Positions 39,338 through 48,555 are shown, numbered from the stretch's first letter. The stretch: 64,000 nucleotides of DNA from Variovorax sp. EL159 (GCF_900100965.1 NZ_FMUJ01000001.1:1164272-1228271); one strand, 5' to 3'. A program made the numbers and translations. Notes: a model not told the origin generated them from the letters alone.

Positions 39338-41151
39338 GCGAACAACAAATCAAGGTGCCCGACATCGGCGACTTCGACGAAGTCGCGGTCATCGAGGTGC
39401 TGGTCAACGTCGGCGATACGGTCAAGGCCGAGCAATCGCTGATCACGGTCGAATCGGACAAGGCCTCGATGGAGATTCCGTCGTCGTCGGCTGGCGTGGT
39501 GAAGTCGCTGGCGGTGAAGGTGGGCGACAAGGTCAAGGAAGGCTCGGTCGTGCTGACGCTGGAGGTCGATGGCGCTGCGGCGCCTGCTCCCGCAGCCGCT
39601 TCGCCCGCGCCTGCTGCTGCTCCGGCGCCCAAGGCAGCGGCCCCCGCGCCGGCTCCGGCCGCTGCGCCCGTCGCGTCTACCTACGGTGGCAAGGTCGACG
39701 TCGAGTGCGATGTGATCGTGCTCGGCGCGGGCCCCGGCGGTTACTCGGCGGCCTTCCGCGCAGCCGACCTCGGCCTGAAGGTTGTGCTCATCGAGCGCTA
39801 CGCCACGCTCGGCGGCGTGTGCCTGAACGTGGGTTGCATCCCCTCGAAGGCGCTGTTGCACGTGGCTTCCGTCATGGACGAGGTGAAGCACTTCGCCGAC
39901 TTGGGCGTGAGCTTCGCCGCGCCCACGGTCGATCGCGCCAAGCTGCTCGGCCACAAGAACAAGGTGGTGGGCAAGCTCACCGGCGGCCTCACGGCCATGG
40001 CCAAGATGCGCAAGGTGACGGTGCTGCGCGGCGTCGGCAATTTCATCGACCCGTACCACCTGGAAGTCGAAGAGACCTCGGGCACGAGCTGGGACACCAC
40101 GGGCAAGAAGCAGATCGTCAAGTTCCGCAACGCCATCATCGCGGCCGGCTCGCAGGCCGTGAGCCTGCCCTTCATGCCGAAGGACCCGCGCGTGGTCGAC
40201 TCCACCGGGGCGCTCGAGATGGGCACTGACCCCAAGCGCATGCTGATCCTGGGCGGCGGCATCATCGGCCTCGAAATGGGTACGGTGTATTCGACGCTCG
40301 GCGCGCGCCTCGACGTGGTCGAAATGCTGGACGGCCTGATGCAGGGCGCCGACCGCGACCTCGTGAAGGTCTGGCAGAAGATGAATGCGCCGCGCTTCGA
40401 CAACATCATGTTGAAGACCAAGACGGTCGGCGCCGAGGCCACGAAGGAAGGCATTAAGGTCACCTTCGAAGGCGAGAACGCACCGAAGGAACCGCAGGTG
40501 TATGACCTCGTGCTGCAGGCCGTGGGCCGCAGCCCTAACGGCAAGAAGATCGGCGCAGAGAAGGCCGGCGTGACGGTCAGCGACCGCGGCTTCATTCCGG
40601 TCGACATCCAGATGCGGACCAATGTGCCGCACATCTTCGCCATCGGCGACATCGTGGGCCAGCCCATGCTGGCGCACAAGGCGGTGCACGAGGCGCACGT
40701 GGCGGCCGAGGTGATCGCAGGCGAGCAGAAGGGCGACAAGGAGCTGTCGAGCGCGGCATTCAACGCCCGCGTGATTCCCAGCGTGGCCTACACCGACCCT
40801 GAAGTGGCGTGGGTGGGTCTTACGGAAGACCAGGCCAAGGTGGAAGGCATCAAGGTCAAGAAGGGCCACTTCCCGTGGACCGCTTCGGGCCGCGCCATCG
40901 CCAACGGCCGCGACGAAGGCTTCACCAAGCTGCTGTTCGATGCCGAGACGCACCGCATCCTCGGTGGCGGCATCGTCGGCACGCACGCGGGCGACATGAT
41001 CGGCGAGATCGCGCTGGCCATCGAGATGGGCGCGGACGAGATCGACATCGGCAAGACCATCCATCCGCACCCCACGCTGGGGGAAAGCATCGGCATGGCG
41101 GCGGAAGTGGCGCACGGTACTTGTACCGACCTGCCGCCGGCGAAGAAGTAG
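39334..41151 (+). CDS. lpdA: Dihydrolipoamide dehydrogenase with N-terminal lipoyl domain (PDH E3)
   Basis: A 605-residue E3. Residues 1-~75 are a lipoyl domain ([26 protein letters not shown]), then an Ala/Pro linker, then the flavoprotein: FAD motif [19 protein letters not shown], redox disulfide [19 protein letters not shown] motif [13 protein letters not shown] and catalytic HPHPTLGES. It reoxidises dihydrolipoyl groups of PDH. The lipoyl fusion marks it as PDH-specific, unlike the short E3 at 52.9 kb. It overlaps the BPH stop (ATGA). Confidence 0.97.
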   Translation: MSEQQIKVPDIGDFDEVAVIEVLVNVGDTVKAEQSLITVESDKASMEIPSSSAGVVKSLAVKVGDKVKEGSVVLTLEVDGAAAPAPAAASPAPAAAPAPKAAAPAPAPAAAPVASTYGGKVDVECDVIVLGAGPGGYSAAFRAADLGLKVVLIERYATLGGVCLNVGCIPSKALLHVASVMDEVKHFADLGVSFAAPTVDRAKLLGHKNKVVGKLTGGLTAMAKMRKVTVLRGVGNFIDPYHLEVEETSGTSWDTTGKKQIVKFRNAIIAAGSQAVSLPFMPKDPRVVDSTGALEMGTDPKRMLILGGGIIGLEMGTVYSTLGARLDVVEMLDGLMQGADRDLVKVWQKMNAPRFDNIMLKTKTVGAEATKEGIKVTFEGENAPKEPQVYDLVLQAVGRSPNGKKIGAEKAGVTVSDRGFIPVDIQMRTNVPHIFAIGDIVGQPMLAHKAVHEAHVAAEVIAGEQKGDKELSSAAFNARVIPSVAYTDPEVAWVGLTEDQAKVEGIKVKKGHFPWTASGRAIANGRDEGFTKLLFDAETHRILGGGIVGTHAGDMIGEIALAIEMGADEIDIGKTIHPHPTLGESIGMAAEVAHGTCTDLPPAKK

Positions 41152-41176
41152 ATCCGCACCTGGGAAGTAGGGAATA

Positions 41177-41200
41177 GGGCGGCATTTCGCTTTGCCGCCC
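41177..41200 (+). terminator. Hairpin after lpdA
   Basis: GGGCGGCA and TGCCGCCC form an 8-base stem around an 8-base loop 25 bases after the lpdA stop. Flanking GGGAA/TTCCC can extend it. The T-tract is poor (TTCCC), so termination may be weak or rely on Rho. Confidence 0.6.
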
Positions 41201-41526
41201 TTCCCATAAGAATTCAGTGGCTGCTGCATCCTCTCCGGCGCTGCGCAGTAGGCGCTGATCAAGCGCGGCACGGCTGGCGTGGACCCTGTTCCCGGTTGTC
41301 CTCGTGCTGCACCTGAGGGTCGACTGTCGCCACTGCGTCGTGGGCGGCGTGATCTGGAAGCGCAAGGTGGCCCGGTCGGGCTGATTCCGGTTGCCGGGAT
41401 TGGATTCGTTGGATTTGCGGCTGCGAGTGGCGGTCTTCAGCTGATCTTTAGATGCGTGAGGCAAACTTCACCTGTCAAAAACAGATCGCCCGCCGAGTGT
41501 CCCTTCGCCTGCAAACCAGCCAGAAA

Positions 41527-41551
41527 GCAAAAACCCGCCATTGGCGGGTTT
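41527..41551 (-). terminator. Intrinsic terminator of the NlpC/P60 gene
   Basis: AAACCCGCC and GGCGGGTTT form a perfect 9-base stem with a 3-base loop; on the minus strand it runs into TTTTTGC. It lies 23 bases after the stop of the minus-strand hydrolase. Confidence 0.88.
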
Positions 41552-41574
41552 GGGGAAGAGTCGAGGCCGGCTTT

Positions 41575-42150
41575 TCAGTTGCCGGTGTTGGCGACGGCGG
41601 CCGCCTTGACCTCGTCCGCAGGCCCGCTGAGCACGCGGCGCGCGCCATCGAAGCGGCGTTGCCAGTAGCTGCCGTTCATGTCTTCGACACGAACCTGTGC
41701 GCCGGAGCGGGGCGAGTGGATGAATTTGCCTTCGCCGACGTAGATGCCGACATGGCTGAAAGCGCGGCGCATCGTGTTGAAGAAGACGAGGTCGCCGGGC
41801 TTGAGCTGGCTGCGATCGATCTTTTCAGTGGCGGCGGCTTGTTCTTCGGCGCGGCGCGGGAGCATGTGGCCCACCGTCTGGTTGTACATGGCGCGAACGA
41901 AGCCGCTGCAATCGAAGCCGGCTTCCGCCGAATTGCCGCCACGGCGATAGGGGACTCCGAGGAAGCCGATGGCAGTCACCACCAGATCGGAAGTTCGTTC
42001 TGCGACGGTTTGACGGACTTGCTGGAACTGCCCGACCAGACCTTTGTCGGCGAGCACGCGGGCCATCTCGTCATCTGATCGGTCCTGTTGGGGGGCTGCA
42101 TGGGCAGCGACGGCAAGCAGGAGGGACGCGGGTAGGACGAAAAAACGCAT
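41575..42150 (-). CDS. NlpC/P60 (C40) cell-wall peptidase
   Basis: A 191-residue exported peptidase. A signal peptide (MRFFVLPASLLLAVAAHAA) precedes a short helical region and the NlpC/P60 domain. The triad is C81 (GFDCSGF), H133 (SHVGIYVG) and H145 (FIHSPRSG). Such enzymes cleave peptide stems (γ-D-Glu-diaminopimelate bonds) during wall remodelling. The promoter at 42158-42186 places the transcription start almost on the ATG, and no ribosome-binding site is visible, so the mRNA may be leaderless. A strong terminator follows. Confidence 0.93.
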   Translation of the reverse strand: MRFFVLPASLLLAVAAHAAPQQDRSDDEMARVLADKGLVGQFQQVRQTVAERTSDLVVTAIGFLGVPYRRGGNSAEAGFDCSGFVRAMYNQTVGHMLPRRAEEQAAATEKIDRSQLKPGDLVFFNTMRRAFSHVGIYVGEGKFIHSPRSGAQVRVEDMNGSYWQRRFDGARRVLSGPADEVKAAAVANTGN

Positions 42151-42569
42151 GGCGCGTAGGATATTGATGACGCGCGGTTATGTCAATTTAAACTGAATTA
42201 GCGATTGCATATGTAAGTCGTTGATTTACCTGAGGATTCTGAATCCCGCGGAAGAAAAAATGTAACGGTGGACGTTTATGGCCCATAAGCGATTGGTCTT
42301 GAACAGGCCCGTCAGCCGTACGTGAAACGTCGGTCCTTCTGGATTCGGTCGCTATTTGCCGCCAAGATTGGGTGAACTGCCGGGTAAATCCAGGAACTTG
42401 CGGATTTCGGCGTTTTCTTGCTCTGTTTACAGCCTTGCTCCTGCTACGGGCTTGGGGTTTTGTGTCACTGCCGTGGCGCAGATGCGGTCCGATCAAGGGT
42501 GACAAGGTGATCGCCGAGCACAAGCTGCTACGTCTGCAGCCGAACTGAACCGCGCTTTTTCTCTACGCT
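42151..42569. other. AT-richer intergenic stretch with no recognisable gene
   Basis: This 419-base gap contains the NlpC/P60 promoter at its left end. A minus-strand frame (42188-42523) is open for 111 codons but is basic, lacks a ribosome-binding site and resembles no family known to me. Base composition is visibly lower in GC than the surrounding genes. No hairpin with a T-run was seen. Confidence 0.6.
42158..42186 (-). promoter_or_regulatory. Near-consensus sigma-70 promoter of the NlpC/P60 gene
   Basis: On the minus strand TTGACA (42186-42181), a 17-base spacer and TATCCT (42163-42158) form an excellent promoter. The ATG at 42150-42148 begins only seven bases after the -10 element, so the predicted start is at or next to the initiation codon. 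Confidence 0.72.
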
Positions 42570-43364
42570 TCAGACGGGGCAGCTCTGCAGCGGTAGCGTC
42601 GGGAGCATGCGGCGCCAGAGGCGCAACCATTCCGGCCAGTCATGGCCGCCTTCGGTGGTGAAGACGCGCTCGGCGGGGAGCGCCGCGCCGAGCAGCCGGT
42701 GGCTGAAGGCAAAGCGATCGTCGATGCCATAGCCCAGGTAGAGCGGCGGCCGGGCGGCGCCGGTCTGCGTGAAGCCCGCGTACCCGCGCAGCCATTGCCA
42801 TAGCTGGGTGTCGTTTGGCGTGCGTGGGGCGGCCTCGGCCGGATCGACCAGCGGACCTTTCCACGACGCGATGCCGCCGGCGTTGGCGATGTCGGTGCTC
42901 AGCGTGCGTTCGCCGAGGTAGGGCGCGAGCGTCACCAGCCCCGCGAGTTCGCCGGGGTGTGTCTGCGCATAGAGCAGTCCGCCGAAGCCGCCGACCGAGA
43001 TGCCCACGATCCAGATCTTGCGGTAGCCCTGGCTGCGCGCCGGTGCCATCACGTCCGCGCTCAGGCGCTCGAGGATGGTCTTGTCGTTGTAGTAGCCGAG
43101 ATGGGCATCGACCAGCATCACGTCCGCCGCAACCCGGTTGTCGCGCAGGGCCTGGACGAAGCCTTCGCGCTCGAATTCGTCGGGGGTCGAATACGCGCCC
43201 GGCAGCATCACGAGCAGGGTGTCGGCGTCGCGCATGCAGCCGCTCTTCTCCAGGTTGGTCGTCATCGGCACCGTGGTCTTGCGCACGGCACCGCAGCTTG
43301 CGGCAAGCAGTGCGGCCCCAAGACCCAGCGCGACAAGGGCCAACCGTTTCGAGAAGAACGTCAT
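42570..43364 (-). CDS. α/β-hydrolase lipoprotein
   Basis: A 264-residue lipoprotein with lipobox LAASC (Cys24) and an α/β-hydrolase fold. Nucleophile Ser123 lies in VGISVGGFGG; Asp (GYGIDDRFAF) and His (TEGGHDWPEW) complete the triad. The fold resembles esterases/lysophospholipases that act at the envelope; no family-specific motif identifies the substrate. It is alone on the minus strand, 18 bases downstream of the AbfD/HpaB-like gene's stop, and might belong to the same transcript. Confidence 0.85.
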   Translation of the reverse strand: MTFFSKRLALVALGLGAALLAASCGAVRKTTVPMTTNLEKSGCMRDADTLLVMLPGAYSTPDEFEREGFVQALRDNRVAADVMLVDAHLGYYNDKTILERLSADVMAPARSQGYRKIWIVGISVGGFGGLLYAQTHPGELAGLVTLAPYLGERTLSTDIANAGGIASWKGPLVDPAEAAPRTPNDTQLWQWLRGYAGFTQTGAARPPLYLGYGIDDRFAFSHRLLGAALPAERVFTTEGGHDWPEWLRLWRRMLPTLPLQSCPV

Positions 43365-43382
43365 TTGCCGCAGTTTATTGAG

Positions 43383-45008
43383 TCAGGTGTGTCGTGACGA
43401 CACCGGCAGATCGACCATCACGGGCTGGCCGGGCGTGGTGCAGCCTGTGTCGCAGCACTTGCCGGGCTGGCGATTCTTCGTGATGGCGCGCGACGGATCG
43501 TGCGGTGCCGCGGCGGGCGAGCCGTCGGCCGCGATGCCGCGCTCGAGGATGCGTTCGACCAGCTCGACCTTGGAGCCGACCGGGTAGTTGCGCCAGATCT
43601 CCTGCTTCATCGCGGCCGGCGAGCCACCGCCGTGCAGGCTGATCACGCTGTACCAGCCGCCCTGGTAGCCGGCTGTCAGGTCTTCGATGAGGCGGGCGGT
43701 CTCGATGCGCTGCTCGTAGGGAACGGCCGGATTCGCGCGCAGCACGTCCGACAGGCGGGCGGCGGTCTCGGGGTTGTGGTCTTCGTCGGGGCCGGGGAGG
43801 GTGACGATCAGGCCGCCGCTCACGTAGTGCGCGATGCGGTGCATGTCGTAGATCTTGGTGGCCAGCAGCAGCTTGCCGATGTTGCTGAACACCGGGTCGG
43901 GCATGAAGACCTTGCAGTGCTCGTCGGCCTTGCCGTAGACGCTGGCCGCCACGCCGCAGGCGAAGAAGCTTTCGGTGATGGTGATGAGTTCGACCATCTG
44001 CTCGCGCAGGTGGCTTTCCTTGCCCGGGTCGAAGCCGTTGGCCTCGCACATCAGCGCGCCGGCACCGATCAACAGGTCGCCGAAGCCGGCGCGGGCGCCG
44101 ATGCAACTGTGGCGATGGTGTGTGGCGTAGCTGTAGGTCAGATGGCCCGAGTGCTCCCATTCGCCTGCGTAGAACACGCGCTCCCACGGCACGAACACCT
44201 TGTCGAACATGCACACACCGGTGCTCTGGCCGTATTTGCGGCTGAACAGGGCGTCGCCATGCTCGAGCTTTTCACCGGGCCGGCCGGCCGGACGCGCGAC
44301 GATGGTGAGGCCCGGCGCATCCAGCGGCACCGCGCAGCAGACGGCGAAGTCGGCGTCTTCCTTGCCCATGTTGCGGCAGGGCATGACCAGCAGCTCGTGC
44401 ACATAAGGCGCCCCGGTCACGATGGCCTTGGTGCCCGAAATGACGATGCCGCGCGCATTGCGCTCCACCACGTGCAGGTAGCTGTCGACGTTGGCCTGCT
44501 CGTGCGGCCGGCGGCTGCGGTCGCCCTTGGCGTCAGTCATGGCGACGCCGAGCGTCAGGTCTTCGTCCTGGATGCGGTGCAGGTAGTCGTGGAAGCGGGC
44601 GGTGTGCTCGGTGTTGCCATGCGCATCGTCGATGCGGGCCGACACCTGGGCGATGGCGTTGAGCGCGTCGTGCGTCAGGTAGCGCTGGGCGCAACCGGTT
44701 TCCTGGCAGACCAGGCGCACGGCTTCGAGCTTGTTGAGCAGGTCGCCGGCGCTGGTGTTGAGGTGCGACAGCCGGTTCACCCGCTTGCCGCTGGTGTGCT
44801 GAATGGCGGTCATCAGCGGCTCGTATTCCTTCTTGAGCGCGTAGTCGTACGTGAGGGCGATGGCATTGATGCCGGGCTGAAAAGCCGGCTCGTCGGCCAC
44901 GCTGTCGACGCGGCGGCCGTCCACGAACACGGTGGGGCGGTAGCGGCGCAGCGACTCGCGGTAGTCGGCACCAGACATCAAGGTCGAGGTGGAAAGTGGG
45001 GCGTTCAT
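43383..45008 (-). CDS. HpaB/AbfD-superfamily flavoenzyme (4-hydroxyphenylacetate hydroxylase / 4-hydroxybutyryl-CoA dehydratase fold)
   Basis: A 541-residue acyl-CoA-dehydrogenase-like flavoprotein. YRPTVFVDGRRV near the start, THHRHSCIGARAGFGD at ~296-311 and LHGGGSPAAMKQEIWRNY near the C-terminus place it in the 4-HPA 3-hydroxylase/4-hydroxybutyryl-CoA dehydratase superfamily. By my alignment the AbfD cluster ligands C99, C103, H292 and C299 correspond to C106, Y110, H298 and A305, so a normal [4Fe-4S] site is unlikely and a monooxygenase role with a separate flavin reductase is more probable. The C-terminus adds an odd KCCDTGC motif. ATG 45008 was chosen. It is divergent from a TetR gene. 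Confidence 0.8.
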   Translation of the reverse strand: MNAPLSTSTLMSGADYRESLRRYRPTVFVDGRRVDSVADEPAFQPGINAIALTYDYALKKEYEPLMTAIQHTSGKRVNRLSHLNTSAGDLLNKLEAVRLVCQETGCAQRYLTHDALNAIAQVSARIDDAHGNTEHTARFHDYLHRIQDEDLTLGVAMTDAKGDRSRRPHEQANVDSYLHVVERNARGIVISGTKAIVTGAPYVHELLVMPCRNMGKEDADFAVCCAVPLDAPGLTIVARPAGRPGEKLEHGDALFSRKYGQSTGVCMFDKVFVPWERVFYAGEWEHSGHLTYSYATHHRHSCIGARAGFGDLLIGAGALMCEANGFDPGKESHLREQMVELITITESFFACGVAASVYGKADEHCKVFMPDPVFSNIGKLLLATKIYDMHRIAHYVSGGLIVTLPGPDEDHNPETAARLSDVLRANPAVPYEQRIETARLIEDLTAGYQGGWYSVISLHGGGSPAAMKQEIWRNYPVGSKVELVERILERGIAADGSPAAAPHDPSRAITKNRQPGKCCDTGCTTPGQPVMVDLPVSSRHT

Positions 45009-45057
45009 CGTGTGGTCTCCAATGAAGTCGCTCGTTTTTGGCGACCCTATCAATTAT

Positions 45058-45072
45058 TTGAACATCGTTCAA
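45058..45072. promoter_or_regulatory. Probable TetR operator (inverted repeat) in the divergent promoter
   Basis: TTGAACATCGTTCAA is a perfect 6-base inverted repeat with a 3-base centre in an AT-rich 123-base gap between the flavoenzyme and TetR genes. A related half-site (TGAACGA) occurs at 45097-45103. Position and symmetry fit a TetR dimer controlling both genes. Confidence 0.65.
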
Positions 45073-45131
45073 TTTATCAATCAATGTAAAAAATAATGAA
45101 CGACTGATCCGGTCGCGGCTATATTCCGCCG

Positions 45132-45839
45132 ATGCAAGCCAAGCTCCAGCGCCGCCAGACGCTCACTGACGCACGCCGTGCGCTGGTGCTCGACGCAGCC
45201 CGTGCGGTGTTCGCGGAAGCAGGTATCGAGGGCGCGAGCATCCGGGAGATCGCGAAAAGGGCCGGGTACACGCCGGGCGCCATCTACTCGTACTTCGACA
45301 GCAAGGAGGCGATCTATGCCGCTTTGCTCGACGAGTCGCTGTTGCGCCTGCAGGCCGCCGTCGCGGAGGCCCGGGTGTCGAAGAGCCGGCCCGACAAGAC
45401 CCTCGCCGCCAGGGCACAAGCCTGGTTCGATTTCTACGCGGCCAACCCGCGCGATCTCGACCTCGGCTTTTATCTGGTGCACGGCATGCGACCCCGCGGA
45501 CTGACCAGCGAGCTGGACCACGAACTCAACGACCGCCTCTATGACGCCCTGCGCCCCTGCGAAGACGCCTTGCTGGCCCTCGGCCTCGACGCGGCACATG
45601 CGCTCCAGGAAAACACGGCGCTTTTCGCGCACGGTGTCGGCCTGCTGCTGATGAAGCACACGGGGCGCATCCGCATGTTCAAGCAGTCGGCCGATACGCT
45701 CTTCAAGGCCTACCTGGCGCAGTTGGTGCTGCGGTGCGCCGCGTCCCCGGGCATGGAAGAAGATGCGCCCGATGACGGCGACGCCGGCCAAGCCGATCTT
45801 TTCAGTGGTACGGTTCAGCCCAATCCAAACATCACCTGA
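45132..45839 (+). CDS. TetR/AcrR family transcriptional regulator
   Basis: A 235-residue regulator. The N-terminal DNA-binding domain has ALVLDAARAVFAEAGIEGAS and the recognition helix YTPGAIYSYFDSKEAIYAAL; the C-terminal ligand domain is helical and unassignable by eye. It ends with an acidic, poorly ordered tail. It is divergent from the AbfD/HpaB-like gene with an inverted repeat between them, and 12 bases upstream of the cysteine hydrolase gene, so it may regulate in both directions. Confidence 0.93.
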   Translation: MQAKLQRRQTLTDARRALVLDAARAVFAEAGIEGASIREIAKRAGYTPGAIYSYFDSKEAIYAALLDESLLRLQAAVAEARVSKSRPDKTLAARAQAWFDFYAANPRDLDLGFYLVHGMRPRGLTSELDHELNDRLYDALRPCEDALLALGLDAAHALQENTALFAHGVGLLLMKHTGRIRMFKQSADTLFKAYLAQLVLRCAASPGMEEDAPDDGDAGQADLFSGTVQPNPNIT

Positions 45840-45851
45840 AAGAAACGGTTC

Positions 45852-46457
45852 ATGCAGCTCGACGCCTCGCAATCCCAACTCGTGCTGGTCGACTACCAGG
45901 CTCGGCTGATGCCGGCGGTCTTCGAGAACGAGGCTGTTGCGAAGAACGCCGTGCGTCTCGCAACGATGGCGCAATGGGTCGACGTGCCGGTGTGGGGCAC
46001 CGAGCAGAACCCGTCGAAGCTGGGCGAGAACCTGCCGGACATCCGCGCCCTCTGCAAGAAGACGCTGGCCAAGATGCATTTCAGCGGCGTCGAAGAGGGG
46101 CTCGGCGAATGGCTGCGCCCGCCGGCGAAGGCCGTGCCGCAAGGCAATGCCCGCAGCCTGCCCAAGCATCTGCAGAAGCCCGCCGCGGCGGCCGAAGAAC
46201 GCAACACCATCGTGATCGCCGGCTGCGAAGCCCATGTCTGCCTGCTGCAGACGGCGCTCGATCTGCTGGCAGACGAGTTCGAGGTCTGGGTCGTCACCGA
46301 TGCCTGCAGCTCGCGCACCGAGCGCAACCGCGATGCCGCCTTCGACCGGCTTGCCGGTGCCGGCGCCGAGCTGGTGACCACCGAAATGGTCGGCTTCGAG
46401 TGGCTGCGTACGGCCGAACACCCTGCATTTCGCGACCTTCAGGCGCTGATTCGATAG
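45852..46457 (+). CDS. Isochorismatase-family cysteine hydrolase
   Basis: A 201-residue hydrolase of the isochorismatase-like fold. The triad is D14 (LVDYQARL), K74 (TLAKMHFS) and C130 (GCEAHVCLLQTA). Family members hydrolyse amides or N-carbamoyl compounds; this subgroup (YcaC-like) has unclear substrates. It follows TetR by 12 bases and is probably co-transcribed with it. Whether it works with the flavoenzyme is inference. Confidence 0.88.
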   Translation: MQLDASQSQLVLVDYQARLMPAVFENEAVAKNAVRLATMAQWVDVPVWGTEQNPSKLGENLPDIRALCKKTLAKMHFSGVEEGLGEWLRPPAKAVPQGNARSLPKHLQKPAAAAEERNTIVIAGCEAHVCLLQTALDLLADEFEVWVVTDACSSRTERNRDAAFDRLAGAGAELVTTEMVGFEWLRTAEHPAFRDLQALIR

Positions 46458-46595
46458 CCGGCCTGCGGCCATCAGCAGGGCTCGACCGGATTGCTCCGGT
46501 TGTCAGCCTGCTGCAAGATCGGTCTCCATAATTATGAATTCAGTTTTAGCGATGCCGCCGGAACGGAGTACATACAGAACAGGAGACAAGTCCAG

Positions 46596-48509
46596 ATGAG
46601 CCGCTACGAAGAGTTCTATCGCCAGTCCGTGGACGCGCCCGAGGCCTTCTGGGCCGAGCAGGCAAAGCTGATCGACTGGGGAACACCCGCGCAACAGATC
46701 CTCGACGCCAGCCAGCCGCCCTTTGCGCGCTGGTTCGTCGGTGGCACCACCAACCTGTGCCACAACGCGGTCGATCGCCACCTGGCCGATCGGGGCGGCC
46801 AGCCGGCGCTGATCTTCGTTTCAACCGAAACCGGCGTCGAGAAAAGCTACAGCTTCAAGGAACTGCACGCCGAGGTGCAGCGCACGGCCGCCAGCCTGAT
46901 CGAACTTGGCGTGGGCAAGGGCGACCGCGTGCTCATCTACATGCCGATGATCCCGGAGGCCGCTTTCGCGATGCTGGCCTGCGCGCGCATCGGCGCGATC
47001 CACTGCGTGGTGTTCGGCGGCTTCGCCAGCGGATCGCTCGCCACCCGCATCGAGGATGCCGAGCCGAAGGTGGTCGTGAGCGCGGACGCCGGTTCGCGCG
47101 GCGGCAAGGTCATTGCGTACAAGCCGCTGCTCGACGAGGCGATCCGGCTGTCGAAGCACAAGCCATCGGCGGTGCTGCTGACCGACCGAGGCCTCGCTGC
47201 CATGGAACTGGTCGCGGGGCGGGACCATCTGGCCAGCGAGCTGCGGCAGAAACACCTGAATGCCGAAGTGCCCTGCACGTGGCTGGCTTCCACCGACATC
47301 AGCTACACGATCTACACGAGCGGCACGACGGGCAAGCCCAAGGGCGTGCAGCGCGACGTCGGCGGCTATGCCGTGGCGCTGGCTGCGAGCATGAAGCACA
47401 TCTTCGACGGCGGGCCTGGCGAAACCTACTTCTCGACCAGCGACATCGGCTGGGTCGTGGGCCACAGCTACATCGTCTACGGCCCGCTGATCGCCGGCAT
47501 GGCGACCATCATGTACGAGGGCTTGCCCACCCAGGGCATCGACCAGCAGCCCGACGGCGGCATCTGGTGGCGCCTGGTCGAAAAGTACAAGGTGACGGTG
47601 ATGTTCAGCGCGCCCACCGCGGTCCGCGTGCTCAAGAAGCAAGACCCGGCGCTGCTCAAGAAATACGACCTGTCGAGCCTGCGCGCGCTGTTCCTGGCCG
47701 GCGAGCCGCTGGACGAGCCGACCGCGCGCTGGATCAGCGAGGGCCTGGGCGTGCCGATCATCGACAACTACTGGCAGACCGAATCGGGCTGGCCGATGAT
47801 CACCATCGCCAACGGTGTCGAGGCCAAGGCCAGCAAGTTCGGCAGCCCGGGCGTGCCCATGTACGGCTACCGCATCAAGATCCTGCACGAGTCAACAGGC
47901 GAGGAACTGACCGCGCCGAATGAAAAGGGCGTCGTCGTGGTCGAGGGGCCGACGCCGCCCGGCTTCATGCAGACCGTGTGGAAAGACGATGCGCGCTTCG
48001 TCAATACCTACTGGAAGAGCGTGCCGGGCAAGATGGTCTATTCGACCTTCGATTGGGGCATTCGCGACGCGGACGGCTACTTCTACATCCTGGGCCGCAC
48101 CGACGACGTGATCAACGTGGCGGGCCACCGCCTCGGCACGCGCGAGATCGAAGAGAGCATCTCGGGCCATGCCAACGTGGCGGAGGTGGCGGTGGTCGGC
48201 GTGGCCGACGCGCTCAAGGGGCAGGTGGCAATGGCCTTCGTCGTGCCCAAGGACGGCCGCGCCGTGGCCGACGCCGACGTGGCGCTCAAGCTCGAAGGCG
48301 AGATCATGAAAGTGGTGGCCGACCAGCTCGGCGCACTCGCGCGGCCCGCGCGCGTGCGTTTCGTCAGCGGGCTGCCCAAGACCCGCAGCGGCAAATTGCT
48401 GCGGCGCGCCATCCAGGCCGTCTGCGAGCAGCGCGATCCGGGCGACCTGACCACCATCGACGACCCCGCCACGCTGCAGCAAATCAAACAGTTACTTTCT
48501 TCGGCCTGA
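46596..48509 (+). CDS. prpE: Propionyl-CoA synthetase (propionate--CoA ligase)
   Basis: A 637-residue AMP-forming acyl-CoA synthetase of the PrpE class. The start MSRYEEFYRQSVDAPEAFWA is typical; adenylation motifs are YTSGTTGKPKGVQRD, DNYWQTESGWPM, and GRTDDVINVAGHRLGT, with the catalytic, acetylation-sensitive Lys in TRSGKLLRR. It makes propionyl-CoA from propionate, ATP and CoA, the substrate of PccAB. ATG 46596 follows AGGAGAC; an earlier in-frame start is not supported. Confidence 0.95.
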   Translation: MSRYEEFYRQSVDAPEAFWAEQAKLIDWGTPAQQILDASQPPFARWFVGGTTNLCHNAVDRHLADRGGQPALIFVSTETGVEKSYSFKELHAEVQRTAASLIELGVGKGDRVLIYMPMIPEAAFAMLACARIGAIHCVVFGGFASGSLATRIEDAEPKVVVSADAGSRGGKVIAYKPLLDEAIRLSKHKPSAVLLTDRGLAAMELVAGRDHLASELRQKHLNAEVPCTWLASTDISYTIYTSGTTGKPKGVQRDVGGYAVALAASMKHIFDGGPGETYFSTSDIGWVVGHSYIVYGPLIAGMATIMYEGLPTQGIDQQPDGGIWWRLVEKYKVTVMFSAPTAVRVLKKQDPALLKKYDLSSLRALFLAGEPLDEPTARWISEGLGVPIIDNYWQTESGWPMITIANGVEAKASKFGSPGVPMYGYRIKILHESTGEELTAPNEKGVVVVEGPTPPGFMQTVWKDDARFVNTYWKSVPGKMVYSTFDWGIRDADGYFYILGRTDDVINVAGHRLGTREIEESISGHANVAEVAVVGVADALKGQVAMAFVVPKDGRAVADADVALKLEGEIMKVVADQLGALARPARVRFVSGLPKTRSGKLLRRAIQAVCEQRDPGDLTTIDDPATLQQIKQLLSSA

Positions 48510-48555
48510 GTTAGCGGGGTAGGGGGTTGCGAAGCCTCCTCGAATCGTCATATGG

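Larger units (their letters stand above)
41152..41574. other. Gene-poor stretch between lpdA and the NlpC/P60 gene
   Basis: This 423-base gap holds a hairpin at 41177-41200 (GGGCGGCA/TGCCGCCC) that probably ends the PDH operon, and a minus-strand terminator at 41527-41551. Frames open across it on both strands have no start signal or family pattern. Between the two hairpins I see no gene, repeat or clear promoter. Confidence 0.7.

Noticed and set aside
41279..41668. 129-codon plus-strand open frame between lpdA and the NlpC/P60 gene
   Set aside because: It crosses a strong minus-strand terminator and the 3' end of the peptidase gene, and has no recognisable family.
42188..42523. 111-codon minus-strand open frame in the gap before the α/β-hydrolase gene
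   Set aside because: No ribosome-binding site, basic random-looking composition, and it overlaps the start of the NlpC/P60 promoter region.
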